A stretch of 25,183 bases of DNA, taken from the NCBI GenBank assembly GCA_964346275.1, contig CAYFUR010000053.1, positions 1 through 25,183 on the forward strand, written 5' to 3'. The notes under the pieces are model-generated. The model saw only the letters and a program-made list of their open reading frames with translations, was not told where the DNA came from and searched no databases. Of this stretch, positions 1 to 8,395 are shown one piece after another (the first letter of the stretch is position 1; each line of letters starts with the position of its first letter). A program made the position numbers and the translations under genes. Origin of the DNA: CAYFUR01 sp964346275. Lineage in GTDB: Bacteria > Sumerlaeota > Sumerlaeia > SLMS01.

Positions 1-2
1 AT

Positions 3-2150
3 GCCCAGATCATCAACAACACCTTCGACGCGGTCCTGGATTCAAGCGCGATCATACCGGATAAAGCAGCAAACTGGTGCATCGCCATCGATGAGAACAG
101 CGGATCGAACCAGGGATCGCTCACCATCTCCAACAACACCTTTGATGGCCGCATTCCCGACGGAAACGGTGGCTTTGTGTCCGGCGCTTTCCAGGCCCTT
201 CGTCTCGACAAGGCCTATAATCCGCCAACGAGCGACCCGGTCTACGATGGCAACACCTTCATCGAATTCCTCCGCTGCTTTGAAGCCCGCTTCAACCCCG
301 GCGGCGGCGTGGAAACCCTGGTTTTCACCAATACGACCTTTCAGGACTGCGGCTGGTCCGGTCCCGGCTACGCTCCCGGCTTTGCCGAAGGCTTGCGTCA
401 GAACGTGACCTCCACGGGTTCCGCCGCTCCCGACACTCTGGCCTATCAGCCATCCATCGCCAACGCATCGGGCACCATTTATGCCGCAGGCGGCGGGTAT
501 GACGTGGAGACGGACCTGAACCTCGATTGGAATGGCACCACGGGTATTCCCGCCCTCAATGCGATCGCCCTCGACCCCACCGGTTTCGAAATGATTCCCG
601 ACGGGCTTGGCGGCTACGCCCAGGCCGGTATCCTCACCGCCGATATCGTTTCCTCTGACGCACCGGCTGTTATATACGAGCGCACGATCGCCCAGACCGA
701 CAATGCCTGGCAGTTCACTGATCGCTGGACGCGTCCGACGCCGCCAGTTGATGACAACGGCACCGATCTTTCCGGGACAGAACTCGCCTTTGGCTATAAC
801 GCCATCGCCGATCCCGTTCCAACCGGTGACACGACGAAGGTTCAGGGCATGAATACCTACACCCTGACCGCCGACGAGTCTTTCGCCATCGGAACCATCG
901 TCGATACGGATCTCACGATCCTGTCCGACCAGAGCAAAGCCGGACCCGATGGCTCGACCACATTGTACTCGATCTATCCGGTTTCCAAGCAGCTTGCCGG
1001 TGCGATTTTCCTCGTGCAGCCCGGTGCCTCCATCACCTTCCAGGACGTGATCATCAGCGGCGATAATCCGAGCATCAGCGGCACAATCGAGGCCCGCAAC
1101 GCCGTTGAGCTTTCCGACGCAACCTCCGCGGTCTCCATTGACAATGCGATCCTGAACAACTTCCTGGGCGGCGCCATCCGCACCGCTTCCGGATCGAGCG
1201 TCAGCATCTCGAACTCGCTGGTTGAAAACTGCGGATTCGCCGTCAACCAGCCCAGCAATAACGCGCCGGCGACACTTACGGTGTCGGATTCCATTCTCTC
1301 GAACTTCGGCACCGCCGCCTTTGTCCTGGAATCTCCAGCGGCCACGGCCAGCTTCACTGGCAACGTGTTCAATGAATTCAGCGTCTTTAACATCCGCAAA
1401 GTGCCAGACGACTTTACGGTGACTCAGAATCTCTTCGCCCAAGGCGGCAGAAACGCTGAATTTGCCATCGGCAACAATTACGGAGTCCCGACCACGCTCA
1501 ACTACACGAACAACTGGTCGAGCAACATCTACGGCGAAGCGAGCGAAGTCACCGACGGCGTCATCACGGGCGATGCCAATGTCGCGGGGGTCGCGCCGTT
1601 CAATCAGAACGCCGATGTGATCAATGGCGACCGGCTGCTGGACTTCGGCCAGAACGAAACCATCGTCGAAAGCGCGATCGTCGCGACCTTCGATGCCGAT
1701 CTCGACGCATGGCCCGATGCCTGGGAACTCGCCAGCAATAACTTCGATGCCTTCGACTCAGACGGCGACGGCTGGCCCGACGGTGTGGAAGCGGCCCAGG
1801 GAACCGATCCGCGCGACGGCGGCGACTTCCCCGCCGGCGTCTTCAACATCAATGCCGATGCCGATAACAATGGCATCGTCGACTGGTACGAAGACTCGCT
1901 CCAGACGAATACAGCCATTGACGCGTTCGTTGGCGACGTGCTCCGCGATGGCGGTGCCGCGTTGACCGACGCAGTCCGCGCACTCCAGATCGTCAACGGC
2001 CAGTTCCCGAATTCCGTTCAGGAATCGGGCGACTATAACGCCCTCGACGTGACCGGCCTCGGCTCGGCAACGCTGGCGAACCCGCTTCAGATCCTGCGCT
2101 TCCAGGCGGGCGTTCGCCAGCATCTTCCCGCCCTGCCGGGCATCAACTGA
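3..2150 (+). CDS. Secreted right-handed beta-helix protein with calcium-binding and dockerin-like C-terminus (5' end missing)
   Basis: The frame is open from the left window edge, so the N-terminus is missing; about 715 residues are visible. The body is a series of short Asn/Ser/Thr-rich rungs (for example TISNNTFDG, VSISNSLVENCG, ASFTGNVFNEF), the pattern of right-handed parallel beta-helix proteins. Near 1690-1900 come acidic DxDxDGxxD-type loops (DSDGDGWPDGVE, NADADNNGIVDWYE) like thrombospondin type 3/EF-hand calcium loops. The last ~75 residues contain two dockerin-like halves, GDVLRDGGAALTDAVRALQ and a second half ending LQILRFQAG, both with eroded calcium ligands. The known role of such architectures is extracellular polysaccharide binding or cleavage, or surface display. 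No catalytic motif is visible, so the exact function is unknown. A strong terminator follows, so this is the last gene of its transcript. Confidence 0.8.
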   Translation, partial: AQIINNTFDAVLDSSAIIPDKAANWCIAIDENSGSNQGSLTISNNTFDGRIPDGNGGFVSGAFQALRLDKAYNPPTSDPVYDGNTFIEFLRCFEARFNPGGGVETLVFTNTTFQDCGWSGPGYAPGFAEGLRQNVTSTGSAAPDTLAYQPSIANASGTIYAAGGGYDVETDLNLDWNGTTGIPALNAIALDPTGFEMIPDGLGGYAQAGILTADIVSSDAPAVIYERTIAQTDNAWQFTDRWTRPTPPVDDNGTDLSGTELAFGYNAIADPVPTGDTTKVQGMNTYTLTADESFAIGTIVDTDLTILSDQSKAGPDGSTTLYSIYPVSKQLAGAIFLVQPGASITFQDVIISGDNPSISGTIEARNAVELSDATSAVSIDNAILNNFLGGAIRTASGSSVSISNSLVENCGFAVNQPSNNAPATLTVSDSILSNFGTAAFVLESPAATASFTGNVFNEFSVFNIRKVPDDFTVTQNLFAQGGRNAEFAIGNNYGVPTTLNYTNNWSSNIYGEASEVTDGVITGDANVAGVAPFNQNADVINGDRLLDFGQNETIVESAIVATFDADLDAWPDAWELASNNFDAFDSDGDGWPDGVEAAQGTDPRDGGDFPAGVFNINADADNNGIVDWYEDSLQTNTAIDAFVGDVLRDGGAALTDAVRALQIVNGQFPNSVQESGDYNALDVTGLGSATLANPLQILRFQAGVRQHLPALPGIN

Positions 2151-2192
2151 TCAGCCTGAAGATAAGGCTCCTTGCTTTTGCGCAGGGATTAG

Positions 2193-2225
2193 AGGAGGCG
2201 CCGTCCGCGGCGCCTCCTTCTCATT
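2193..2225 (+). terminator. Rho-independent terminator of the beta-helix gene
   Basis: A perfect 9-bp stem (GGAGGCGCC / GGCGCCTCC) with a 6-base loop, extended by an A-T pair, is followed by TTCTCATTTT. It lies 42 bases past the stop codon of the beta-helix protein. Confidence 0.85.
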
Positions 2226-2270
2226 TTAATGACAACGGGAAGAAATAATTGGGACAGCCTCTTCTATTTA

Positions 2271-2316
2271 TTGACTTTTTCCAATCGATCATGATGAATA
2301 CCATATAGATTGATCG
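2271..2316 (+). promoter_or_regulatory. AT-rich upstream region with TTGACT box and CGATCA/TGATCG inverted repeat
   Basis: The gap between the terminator and the PD40 gene is strikingly AT-rich: I count 38 G or C in the 120 bases 2221-2340. It holds a TTGACT box at 2271 but only a poor -10 (TGAATA, about 18 bases on). A short inverted repeat, CGATCA at 2286 and TGATCG at 2311, could be an operator. This is the likely promoter area of the next gene, but the exact elements are uncertain. Confidence 0.3.
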
Positions 2317-2394
2317 AGATGTTTTCTTATTAAGATCAACAATTTTTTTTCAGCCCGTCACCCTGTTTTCAAATCTTTTGGAAAGGTGTTCCAG

Positions 2395-3771
2395 ATGCAT
2401 TGTTCACGTCTTTATGCATTTGCGGTCCTGGGACTTTGCCTTTGTTTTCTCTTGTTTGCGGGATCTTCTTCGTTTTCCCAGTCACCAGTGACAGCTCAAA
2501 CAACTCAAATCACATTTCCGACAATGGCAGGCCCCTGTTCGGAGTGCTGCCGGATCGACCACCGACGCCCATTTCTCAATCCAGAAGGGACGCAGATTGC
2601 TTTCACGTCGAGCTGGAATGCTGACACTGTGACGGAAAACCTGAATCCTGAATGGAATTCGGAACTGTTTCTCTACGATATCGAATCGCGGGATTTGTCT
2701 CAGAAGACGGAAACAACCGAAGGAATCACAGTTTGCTCTGATTTCACCCGTAACATTGTGCTTTTTACTTCCTCCTCGGCCGACCTGCTTTCCAATGCAG
2801 ATCAAAATGTCGAGATATACGGGCTTGATCTGAGGTCGGGAGATCTGATCCAGTACACAGACAGCTCAAGCACCCAAACGATTCATTGGGAAGGCTCCTG
2901 TCCGCGCACCTGGTATACCAACGACGATTACTGGACGCTGGCAAATCGCCACGGGGATCTTTCCGCCGACGAGAAGTGGCTCGTCTGGAGTTCCCGTATG
3001 AACTACGATTTTAATAACGCGGATGGGAACTATGATATTTTCAAAAAGAACTTATTAACAGGGGAAATCGCTCAACAGACCGAGACAGAGAGCGGTGCTG
3101 AAGAACATGGCATGACAGTCATCTGGCCCCGGATCAGTGGCGATGGGGGGCGTATCGCCGACTTATTCGGCTGGGCCATCACAGGAAAGGACATTGTCAT
3201 CGGTGGTGATCATGATCATTACCCGGTGTTTGTCTTTCTCCTTCATTTCGATTATCGCTTTCCGGGCTTTGGTTGCGACAGCGATGTCACGAAAGTCGCT
3301 TACTCCACGGGGTTTGACCCCGACAAGACCAACCCCGAGGGGAATCCGGAAATCTATCTCGAAACACTTCTCACAGGCGCTCCCACTCAAATCACGTCAA
3401 CTCCGGGATCCACCATCAACGAGAGACCCATCCTCAGCGGCGATGGAAAAAGGCTGGCCTTCATCTCCAATGGGGATTTCACCGGCGAGAATCCCGATGG
3501 CTCCCAGGAAGTTTTCCTCTACACGGCTGCGGAGGATCTCAACCTTCCAGGCCAGTTCGTGCAGGTGACCAATCTCCAGGAGACACCCGCCGCGCCGGAC
3601 GAACGGTCCCACTGGATGGACTGGTATCATTTTGACCACGAGGGAAACCACCTGGTGATGCTGACGAATGCGGACCTGACCGGGACGAACCCTGATGAGA
3701 ATTACGAGATATTCCTCGCCACCTTCCAGCAGGCCACATTATCGGCTGGGACACAGTGGTTCGTTGAATGA
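2395..3771 (+). CDS. Secreted PD40/TolB-type beta-propeller protein
   Basis: 458 residues. The ATG at 2395 is chosen over an in-frame GTG at 2386 because GGAAAGG lies 8 bases before it. A Sec signal peptide covers about residues 1-27 (hydrophobic LYAFAVLGLCLCFLLFAG, then Ser-rich). The mature protein has about six blades with the recurrent signature N-P/A-D-x-N-x-E-I-x-L followed by a TGxxxQIT-like strand (NPEGNPEIYL, NPDGSQEVFL, NPDENYEIFL), typical of PD40/WD40-like TolB propellers. These usually act as exported binding or scaffold domains; no enzyme motif is seen. The blade near residues 260-285 lacks the NPDxNxE signature and carries an unusual His/Phe-rich run. Base composition is visibly less GC-rich than that of its neighbours. 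Confidence 0.75.
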   Translation: MHCSRLYAFAVLGLCLCFLLFAGSSSFSQSPVTAQTTQITFPTMAGPCSECCRIDHRRPFLNPEGTQIAFTSSWNADTVTENLNPEWNSELFLYDIESRDLSQKTETTEGITVCSDFTRNIVLFTSSSADLLSNADQNVEIYGLDLRSGDLIQYTDSSSTQTIHWEGSCPRTWYTNDDYWTLANRHGDLSADEKWLVWSSRMNYDFNNADGNYDIFKKNLLTGEIAQQTETESGAEEHGMTVIWPRISGDGGRIADLFGWAITGKDIVIGGDHDHYPVFVFLLHFDYRFPGFGCDSDVTKVAYSTGFDPDKTNPEGNPEIYLETLLTGAPTQITSTPGSTINERPILSGDGKRLAFISNGDFTGENPDGSQEVFLYTAAEDLNLPGQFVQVTNLQETPAAPDERSHWMDWYHFDHEGNHLVMLTNADLTGTNPDENYEIFLATFQQATLSAGTQWFVE

Positions 3772-3846
3772 TCCTCAAGGACTTCATGTTGACAGTCTTT
3801 CCCGGGCTTCCAGACGCTGATGGAAGTCTCTGGAAGGACAGGATCG

Positions 3847-4224
3847 ATGGCTGGACGAGGCAAAAGAGGCACTCAACGGAAAACCCGGAAAACCGGATCG
3901 GGCTCCGGTATGGGCTTTGGCGGCATCGTGCTCATGGCGGTCTTTCTTCTTTTCGGAATCGCCGCCGGTTATGCCTGGCGCTCCTATTATCCGCTCGCCC
4001 TGCCCATCGAATCCCGCCTTGTGTCGGACAAATCCCCAGACGACTTCTCCGGAGAGGATCTCCAGGCAAAGGCCGCCCGGGCCGAGGCACGCGCCGAACG
4101 GGCCGAGAGTGAACTCGATCGCATGCGGCGGCGTGTCCAACAGTTGGAACAGGAGCAAAACCGCACGGAAAAAGAACTGGCGGACATGCAAATTAAGAAC
4201 ATGCTGAAAACGGAAAGCCCGTGA
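3847..4224 (+). CDS. Small membrane-anchored coiled-coil protein
   Basis: 125 residues from the ATG at 3847, which has GGAAGGA 8 bases upstream; an in-frame ATG at 3820 lacks such a site. The N-terminus is strongly basic (residues 1-20, Arg/Lys/Gly). It is followed by one hydrophobic segment (about 21-43, GFGGIVLMAVFLLFGIAAGYAW). A long Ala/Glu/Arg heptad-rich helix then runs from about residue 65 to the end (AKAARAEARAERAESELDRMRRRVQQLE is its core, cited here only as a pattern). This predicts a single-pass inner-membrane protein with a coiled-coil domain outside the membrane. I do not recognise a family. It stands alone between the propeller gene and tRNA-Tyr. Confidence 0.65.
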   Translation: MAGRGKRGTQRKTRKTGSGSGMGFGGIVLMAVFLLFGIAAGYAWRSYYPLALPIESRLVSDKSPDDFSGEDLQAKAARAEARAERAESELDRMRRRVQQLEQEQNRTEKELADMQIKNMLKTESP

Positions 4225-4295
4225 CCTCCGACCCCCGAATCCTTGAAATTTATCCTTGCGTAGCGGGAAAGTCCGGGCCTATGAAACCGGCCCCT

Positions 4296-4327
4296 CGCGG
4301 CGAGAGAGAAACCCCGCCGTGCTTTTC
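4296..4327 (+). terminator. Possible weak terminator after the coiled-coil gene
   Basis: A 7-bp stem (CGCGGCG with CGCCGTG, one G-T pair) and a 12-base loop are followed by CTTTT. It lies directly before tRNA-Tyr, so it could equally be part of the tRNA leader. Confidence 0.3.
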
Positions 4328-4333
4328 CCGAGT

Positions 4334-4421
4334 GGACGGGTGGCAGAGTGGCTAAATGCGCCGGACTGTAAATCCGGTGGGCGAAAGCCCTACGTTGGTT
4401 CGAATCCAACCCCGTCCACCA
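4334..4421 (+). tRNA. tRNA-Tyr (anticodon GTA)
   Basis: The acceptor stem GGACGGG pairs with CCCGTCC, the discriminator is A, and CCA is encoded at 4419-4421. The anticodon stem CCGGA/TCCGG encloses loop CTGTAAA with anticodon GTA at 4368-4370. A long variable arm (GGGC-GAA-GCCC-like) marks a class II tRNA, as expected for bacterial Tyr. The T-arm is GTTGG-TTCGAAT-CCAAC. It was folded by eye; all arms fit. Confidence 0.95.
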
Positions 4422-4543
4422 TTTCATTTTGACCCCTTCCCATCTCCCCCACTGGCAGAGTTCCGATTGCCCCGGCGCTGGCAATCATCTTGCCTTCGGC
4501 AAAACCGGGACGCCAGAACTCGACGGAATAAGGAAAACGCTCT

Positions 4544-5506
4544 ATGTCCGAAAATCAAGACCAAGTCAGAAATGTCGTCATTATTGGAAGCGGCCCTGCA
4601 GGCTGGACGGCGGCGATTTATCTTTCCCGCGCCAACCTCGAACCGGTCGTCTATGCCGGTGCGGAAGTCGGCGGACAACTCACCACGACCACCGAGGTGG
4701 AAAACTATCCCGGCTTTCCCAACGGGGTGGACGGCCCCCAGTTGATGATGGATATGGAAGCCCAGGCCAAGAATTACGGCAGCGAGGTCAAATACGAGGA
4801 AATCGAATCCGTCGATTTTTCCTGCAAACCCTTTTGTCTGAAACCCAGCGGGAGCGGCGAGATCCGCGCCCATGCCGTGATTATTGCCACCGGCGCCTCG
4901 CCGCGCATGCTTGGCCTCGAGAGCGAGAGCACCTACTGGAATCGCGGCGTTCACACTTGTGCCGTCTGCGATGGCGGTTTTTACCGCAAGAAGACCGTCG
5001 CCGTGGTGGGAGGCGGGGATTCCGCCATGGAAGAAGCGACCTATCTGGCCAAGCTCTGCGAAAAGGTTTATATTATTCACCGGCGCGACAAACTCCGGGC
5101 GTCGGCGATCATGAGCGAACGCGCCCAGAACGTCAAGAATATCGAATTTGTCTGGAATAGCGTCGTGGAAGAAGTCACCGGCGATACGAGTGGCACCTTC
5201 CCCAAGGTAACAGGCTTGAAGATCAAGAACCGGGAGAGCGGCGAAGCCAGGGAACTCCCTGTGGATGCGATGTTCCTGGCAATCGGCCATATCCCCAACT
5301 CGAAATTCCTCGATGGAACAATCGAATGCGACCAAAGCGGCTATATCCTCGTCGGACACGATCAGCAGACGAACCAGGAAGGTATCTACGCGGCGGGCGA
5401 CATCCACGATAACCATTACCGCCAGGCCATCACAGCGGCGGGCTTCGGTTGCAAGGCGGCCCTCGAAGTTGAGCGCTACCTGACACGCGTTGGTGTCGCG
5501 GATTGA
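4544..5506 (+). CDS. trxB: Thioredoxin reductase (NADPH)
   Basis: 320 residues, the usual length for the low-molecular-weight bacterial enzyme. It is a cytoplasmic flavoprotein that passes electrons from NADPH through FAD and a redox disulfide to thioredoxin. Visible motifs in order: FAD-binding GSGPAG (15-20), ATG motif (115-117), redox centre C139-A-V-C142, NADPH-binding GGGDSA (156-161) with HRRD (179-182), and the second FAD motif AAGDI (283-287) near the C-terminus. The ATG start has AAGGAAAA 6 bases upstream. It is preceded by tRNA-Tyr and followed by a terminator, so it is probably a single-gene unit or one co-transcribed with the tRNA. Thioredoxin itself is not in the window. Confidence 0.97.
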   Translation: MSENQDQVRNVVIIGSGPAGWTAAIYLSRANLEPVVYAGAEVGGQLTTTTEVENYPGFPNGVDGPQLMMDMEAQAKNYGSEVKYEEIESVDFSCKPFCLKPSGSGEIRAHAVIIATGASPRMLGLESESTYWNRGVHTCAVCDGGFYRKKTVAVVGGGDSAMEEATYLAKLCEKVYIIHRRDKLRASAIMSERAQNVKNIEFVWNSVVEEVTGDTSGTFPKVTGLKIKNRESGEARELPVDAMFLAIGHIPNSKFLDGTIECDQSGYILVGHDQQTNQEGIYAAGDIHDNHYRQAITAAGFGCKAALEVERYLTRVGVAD

Positions 5507-5535
5507 ACCACCGCCCAGAAACGGAATGAAAACAA

Positions 5536-5563
5536 ACCGCCGGGACCACCCCGGCGGTCTTTT
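5536..5563 (+). terminator. Rho-independent terminator of trxB
   Basis: A stem CCGCCGGG/CCCGGCGG (8 bp plus a flanking A-T pair) with loop ACCAC is followed by CTTTTC. It lies 29 bases after the trxB stop codon. Confidence 0.85.
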
Positions 5564-5638
5564 CATTCGATGCTTGCGCTTGACCGGCGGACGATTCAGA
5601 GTTTCGCCGGAACTTTACTTGGAAGGTCATGGACAGCG

Positions 5639-6622
5639 ATGCGCTTTCGCCAGCTCGCCTCAATCACAGCCCTGCTGGGGCTTCTCTCAATTCAGCCGGG
5701 AAACGCGAATGCCGATGTTCTCGAGGATGCGGGAGCGTATTTGAAAGATCGCGGCCACGACCTTCTCGACCTGATTCGATTGCGGGGAGGCATCCCCAAG
5801 GATGCCCAGGCTATCGGCGTAAAAGCCCGCGCGACGACGCTTGCCCAGGCGGGCTACGTGGCTTTTGAGGGCACCTATTACGGCATGGACCGCCGCGCGG
5901 TTGGTATCGTGGAGGAAGAGCGCCGTGAAGCTGGCGTTTCCGTGTTCTATGGCTCCTTCAACTCCATGATTCCCACCATGGGAAATGGCTTTCTGAAGGG
6001 GGAAACACCCTGGCATGTTGTCGAGGATCGGCGCTTTCTCAGGAATCTCCCCTACTGGGACGACGGCCGCAAGCGGCCTCTGAGCTTGGGGGCCGAAGTC
6101 GCCACACCGATTCTCGCGCTCGACGCGGGCGTCTACCCCGCCGAGGCTCTCGACCTTGCTCTTGGCCTCTTTACCATCGATCTCATGAACGACGATGAGC
6201 TTCGCGGGCATAGAACTCCTTACCAGCAGGCAACCACGGCACCGGTTCCGGACACCGAAGCACCTTTCACCGAAAAGCGCCAGGCCCAGCAGAACTTCCT
6301 GGATAACCTGAAAGTCCAGCAAGCGATCGAAATGTTAGAAGAACGGGTCGAAGAGCCCGCCCCGCAGGACGAGCCGGGCCTGGACCAGGAACTGACTCCC
6401 GAACAGGAAATGGAGCAGGGGGAACAAGGCTTGATTTCGCGGGAAGAGGCCGACGAAGCGATGGACCAAGCCGATCAAATCGAACCCGCGGAAAGGGCCG
6501 AGCCTCTTCCGATCACCGAGGAAGCCCCGTCCGATATCATGACCGATACGGACGACCAGGTCGATGCACCGGTGCCTCACGAGGGCGAGTCTGAAGAGAA
6601 TGCGAATCCCCAGCAGGACTGA
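5639..6622 (+). CDS. Exported protein of unknown function with acidic C-terminal tail
   Basis: 327 residues from the ATG at 5639. That start gives a clean Sec signal peptide (MRFRQLASITALLGLLS, cleavage near ANA-DV, about residue 25); an upstream ATG at 5570 would bury the signal inside the protein and lies right behind the trxB terminator. The folded part (about 26-190) contains conserved-looking phrases such as GGIPKDAQAIGVKARATTLAQ, EGTYYGMDRRAVG and NLPYWDDGRKRPLS; the pattern suggests a small secreted domain, but I cannot name a family. From about residue 215 the chain is Glu/Gln/Pro-rich and probably disordered. The signal suggests a periplasmic or surface location. A stem-loop terminator follows. 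Confidence 0.7.
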   Translation: MRFRQLASITALLGLLSIQPGNANADVLEDAGAYLKDRGHDLLDLIRLRGGIPKDAQAIGVKARATTLAQAGYVAFEGTYYGMDRRAVGIVEEERREAGVSVFYGSFNSMIPTMGNGFLKGETPWHVVEDRRFLRNLPYWDDGRKRPLSLGAEVATPILALDAGVYPAEALDLALGLFTIDLMNDDELRGHRTPYQQATTAPVPDTEAPFTEKRQAQQNFLDNLKVQQAIEMLEERVEEPAPQDEPGLDQELTPEQEMEQGEQGLISREEADEAMDQADQIEPAERAEPLPITEEAPSDIMTDTDDQVDAPVPHEGESEENANPQQD

Positions 6623-6675
6623 GTCGAATTTACAAGAAATTCAGGCTGGCAAGCCAGCATCACGAAGCCTCCCTG

Positions 6676-6712
6676 TGACCTCGGGCCGCTGTCGCCGCGA
6701 GGTCATTTGTTT
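6676..6712 (+). terminator. Rho-independent terminator
   Basis: A stem TGACCTCG/CGAGGTCA (8 bp), extended by an inner GGC/GCC helix, is followed by TTTGTTT. It is oriented for the plus-strand exported protein; the other strand has no T-run. Confidence 0.65.
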
Positions 6713-6754
6713 AGTGAACAGGTTCTCGGGCCGGAATACGAGCGTGTCATGTTT

Positions 6755-7222
6755 CTATTCTTCAGTCTCGCCACCGAGAATCGAACGGAGAAAAGCCCGG
6801 GCCTCGCAATAGATGCCCGGGCATGTGCTTTCCCGGGGGCCGGCGACATTCAGGATTCCAACGCGATTGGATTCGAGAAACGCGCAAAATCCCTCGGCGG
6901 GGGCTTGCCGGGACAAATCCGCAATGAAAAGAGGCTTGCGCAGGTCGCGGGCAAACTCAGCCGTCTGCAAGGTTCCGCCGGTGAGTTCGCCACGGGCAAT
7001 GATCAGGGTCGCATCGGAATCGCGCACATTCCAAAGCGTTCGTTCACTATAATCCGAGGTCGGAGTTTCCACCAGGGGATATCGGGGTTCTATCTGGCCG
7101 TCTTCGGCCAGACGGCGGGACGGGCACCAGCCGCCAGTCGCGTAACCTGACTCCATGGCGGCATCCAAAGCCGCCCGATCCACGCCGGTCTGCCCGCCGG
7201 AGACAATTTTTGCACGATTCAA
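6755..7222 (-). CDS. YpsA-like putative molybdenum carrier protein
   Basis: 155 residues. The start is a TTG at 7222 supported by AAGGAG about 9 bases upstream on the minus strand. The motif GGQTGVDRAALDAA near the N-terminus, followed by GWCPxxRxAEDG, YPLxETP, RTLWNVRDSDATLI and LTGGTxxT, is the signature of the cpYpsA/putative molybdenum carrier family (Rossmann-like fold of the LOG/MoCP superfamily). Family members are thought to bind a molybdenum cofactor or a nucleotide ligand, but the biochemical role is not settled. It is cytoplasmic. It is monocistronic, convergent with the exported protein on its left and divergent from the gene on its right. Confidence 0.88.
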   Translation of the reverse strand: MNRAKIVSGGQTGVDRAALDAAMESGYATGGWCPSRRLAEDGQIEPRYPLVETPTSDYSERTLWNVRDSDATLIIARGELTGGTLQTAEFARDLRKPLFIADLSRQAPAEGFCAFLESNRVGILNVAGPRESTCPGIYCEARAFLRSILGGETEE

Positions 7223-7318
7223 CTTCCCGGCTCCTTTATTCTTCTTAGATTTCTGATTTTTCTTGTTTTATTCCCCAATCAACCTGTCGGCTCAACGGTT
7301 CGCTTTGTGAATATTCTG

Positions 7319-7349
7319 TTGCCACGACGCTGTCATTTGGACGTATACT
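7319..7349 (+). promoter_or_regulatory. Putative sigma-70 promoter
   Basis: TTGCCA at 7319 and TATACT at 7344 each match the consensus at five of six positions; the 19-base spacer is longer than optimal. The site lies 65 bases before the ATG of the proline-rich protein and would drive it together with the overlapping thioesterase gene. Confidence 0.45.
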
Positions 7350-7414
7350 CTTGTCGAGTTGCGAATGAAAGAGGGACACTGGATTCGCACTGACTATATA
7401 TTGAGGGTTTAGGG

Positions 7415-8395
7415 ATGTTTCGCAAATTCCAAGCTGAGGGATCGTCACCGGAGGGCGATAACGATCAGGTATCTCCTGAGACGGAGGATCAATCCGCCGA
7501 CGAGTATTTGAGCCGCCTGGCCAAATCCGTCCTCTCGAAAGAAAAGCATCCGGGCGGGCTTCAACCACAGAAAACACACACGCCTCCGCCGGATTTGCCG
7601 TCGGCGCGCTCCAGAAACCGCCCAAAGCAAGAAACAAGGCGTCAAACGCCGCCTCCCACGCCCGAGCCGCGGGAAGCTCCGAAAGCACGGGAAACGCCAC
7701 AGCCGCCCGCGCCTGCGGAACCGCGCCGTCCGCAACGCCAGCACGGCGAATGGGTCCGCGAAGTCGATTTCTATGATGAAGGCGGAAACCTGATTCCCGG
7801 CACGATTCTCCTTTTCGAGGATGGCACCGTTGGTGTGTTCAAGGAAAGCGTCCCGTCCAAGGATTACGACATTGTCTATACCTTGAAGGAAACAGGCCGG
7901 GTCACTCCCCAGGGCATTCCGCTTTACAATTACGACGTCGATCCCATCGGCCGCCTCACCCAGGGCTGCTTCGACCAGCTTGTGCGCACGGGCCGCTGGG
8001 AACGGGACATGATCATCTTCCATCTGTTAAAGTATAAGGATCGCGTTCACGTTCCCCGCATTTCCGAGGCGGAACCACGCCCCTCCTCCGGCGACAGCAT
8101 CACGCATGTCCCGATGAATATGCTGAATGCCTCGGAAGCAGCTCATTCCCAGAAAGAATCAGAAGACGAGCCGGCCTTCAAGCGCGGCCGGCGCCTGACC
8201 ATTCAATTCGGCGATCAGAAATGGGAGGCGATTTATTGGGGCAAGGACGAGCTGGGGCACGTGGTGGCCCACCATACCCACGGCAAATGGGCCTTGATGC
8301 ACCTGGATCTGGCGCGCTTCAAGGATTCCATCACGCTCCACGATACCGTGGATAACGAGAAGATGCAGGAAATCGCCAGGGATTTTGCCGAGTGA
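7415..8395 (+). CDS. Proline-rich protein of unknown function with two C-terminal beta-rich domains
   Basis: 326 residues; the ATG at 7415 follows a GA-rich stretch (GAGGGTTTAGGG) that can serve as ribosome binding site. Residues 1-110 are hydrophilic and rich in Pro, Arg, Glu and Lys, probably disordered. About 112-210 looks folded (EVDFYDEGGNLIPGTILLFEDG, then a YTLKETGRVTPQGIPLYNYDVDPIGRL stretch). A second small unit spans about 260-320 (RRLTIQFGDQKWEAIYWG). There is no signal peptide or membrane segment, so it is cytoplasmic. I do not recognise a family. Its stop codon overlaps the thioesterase start (GTGA), implying translational coupling. Confidence 0.65.
   Translation: MFRKFQAEGSSPEGDNDQVSPETEDQSADEYLSRLAKSVLSKEKHPGGLQPQKTHTPPPDLPSARSRNRPKQETRRQTPPPTPEPREAPKARETPQPPAPAEPRRPQRQHGEWVREVDFYDEGGNLIPGTILLFEDGTVGVFKESVPSKDYDIVYTLKETGRVTPQGIPLYNYDVDPIGRLTQGCFDQLVRTGRWERDMIIFHLLKYKDRVHVPRISEAEPRPSSGDSITHVPMNMLNASEAAHSQKESEDEPAFKRGRRLTIQFGDQKWEAIYWGKDELGHVVAHHTHGKWALMHLDLARFKDSITLHDTVDNEKMQEIARDFAE

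Noticed and set aside
42..1442. 466-codon open frame on the minus strand
   Set aside because: It lies antisense to the beta-helix gene; Gly/Val/Arg/Asp-rich with no motif. Long antisense frames are expected in GC-rich coding DNA.
3789..3794. Perfect TTGACA box before the coiled-coil gene
   Set aside because: No -10-like hexamer at a workable distance; probably chance.
4465..4502. Hairpins GATTGCC/GGCAATC and TTGCC/GGCAA between tRNA-Tyr and trxB
   Set aside because: No T-run follows, and they match no riboswitch or leader I recognise; possibly tRNA processing structures.
4424..5566. 380-codon open frame on the minus strand
   Set aside because: Antisense to trxB, whose identity is certain.
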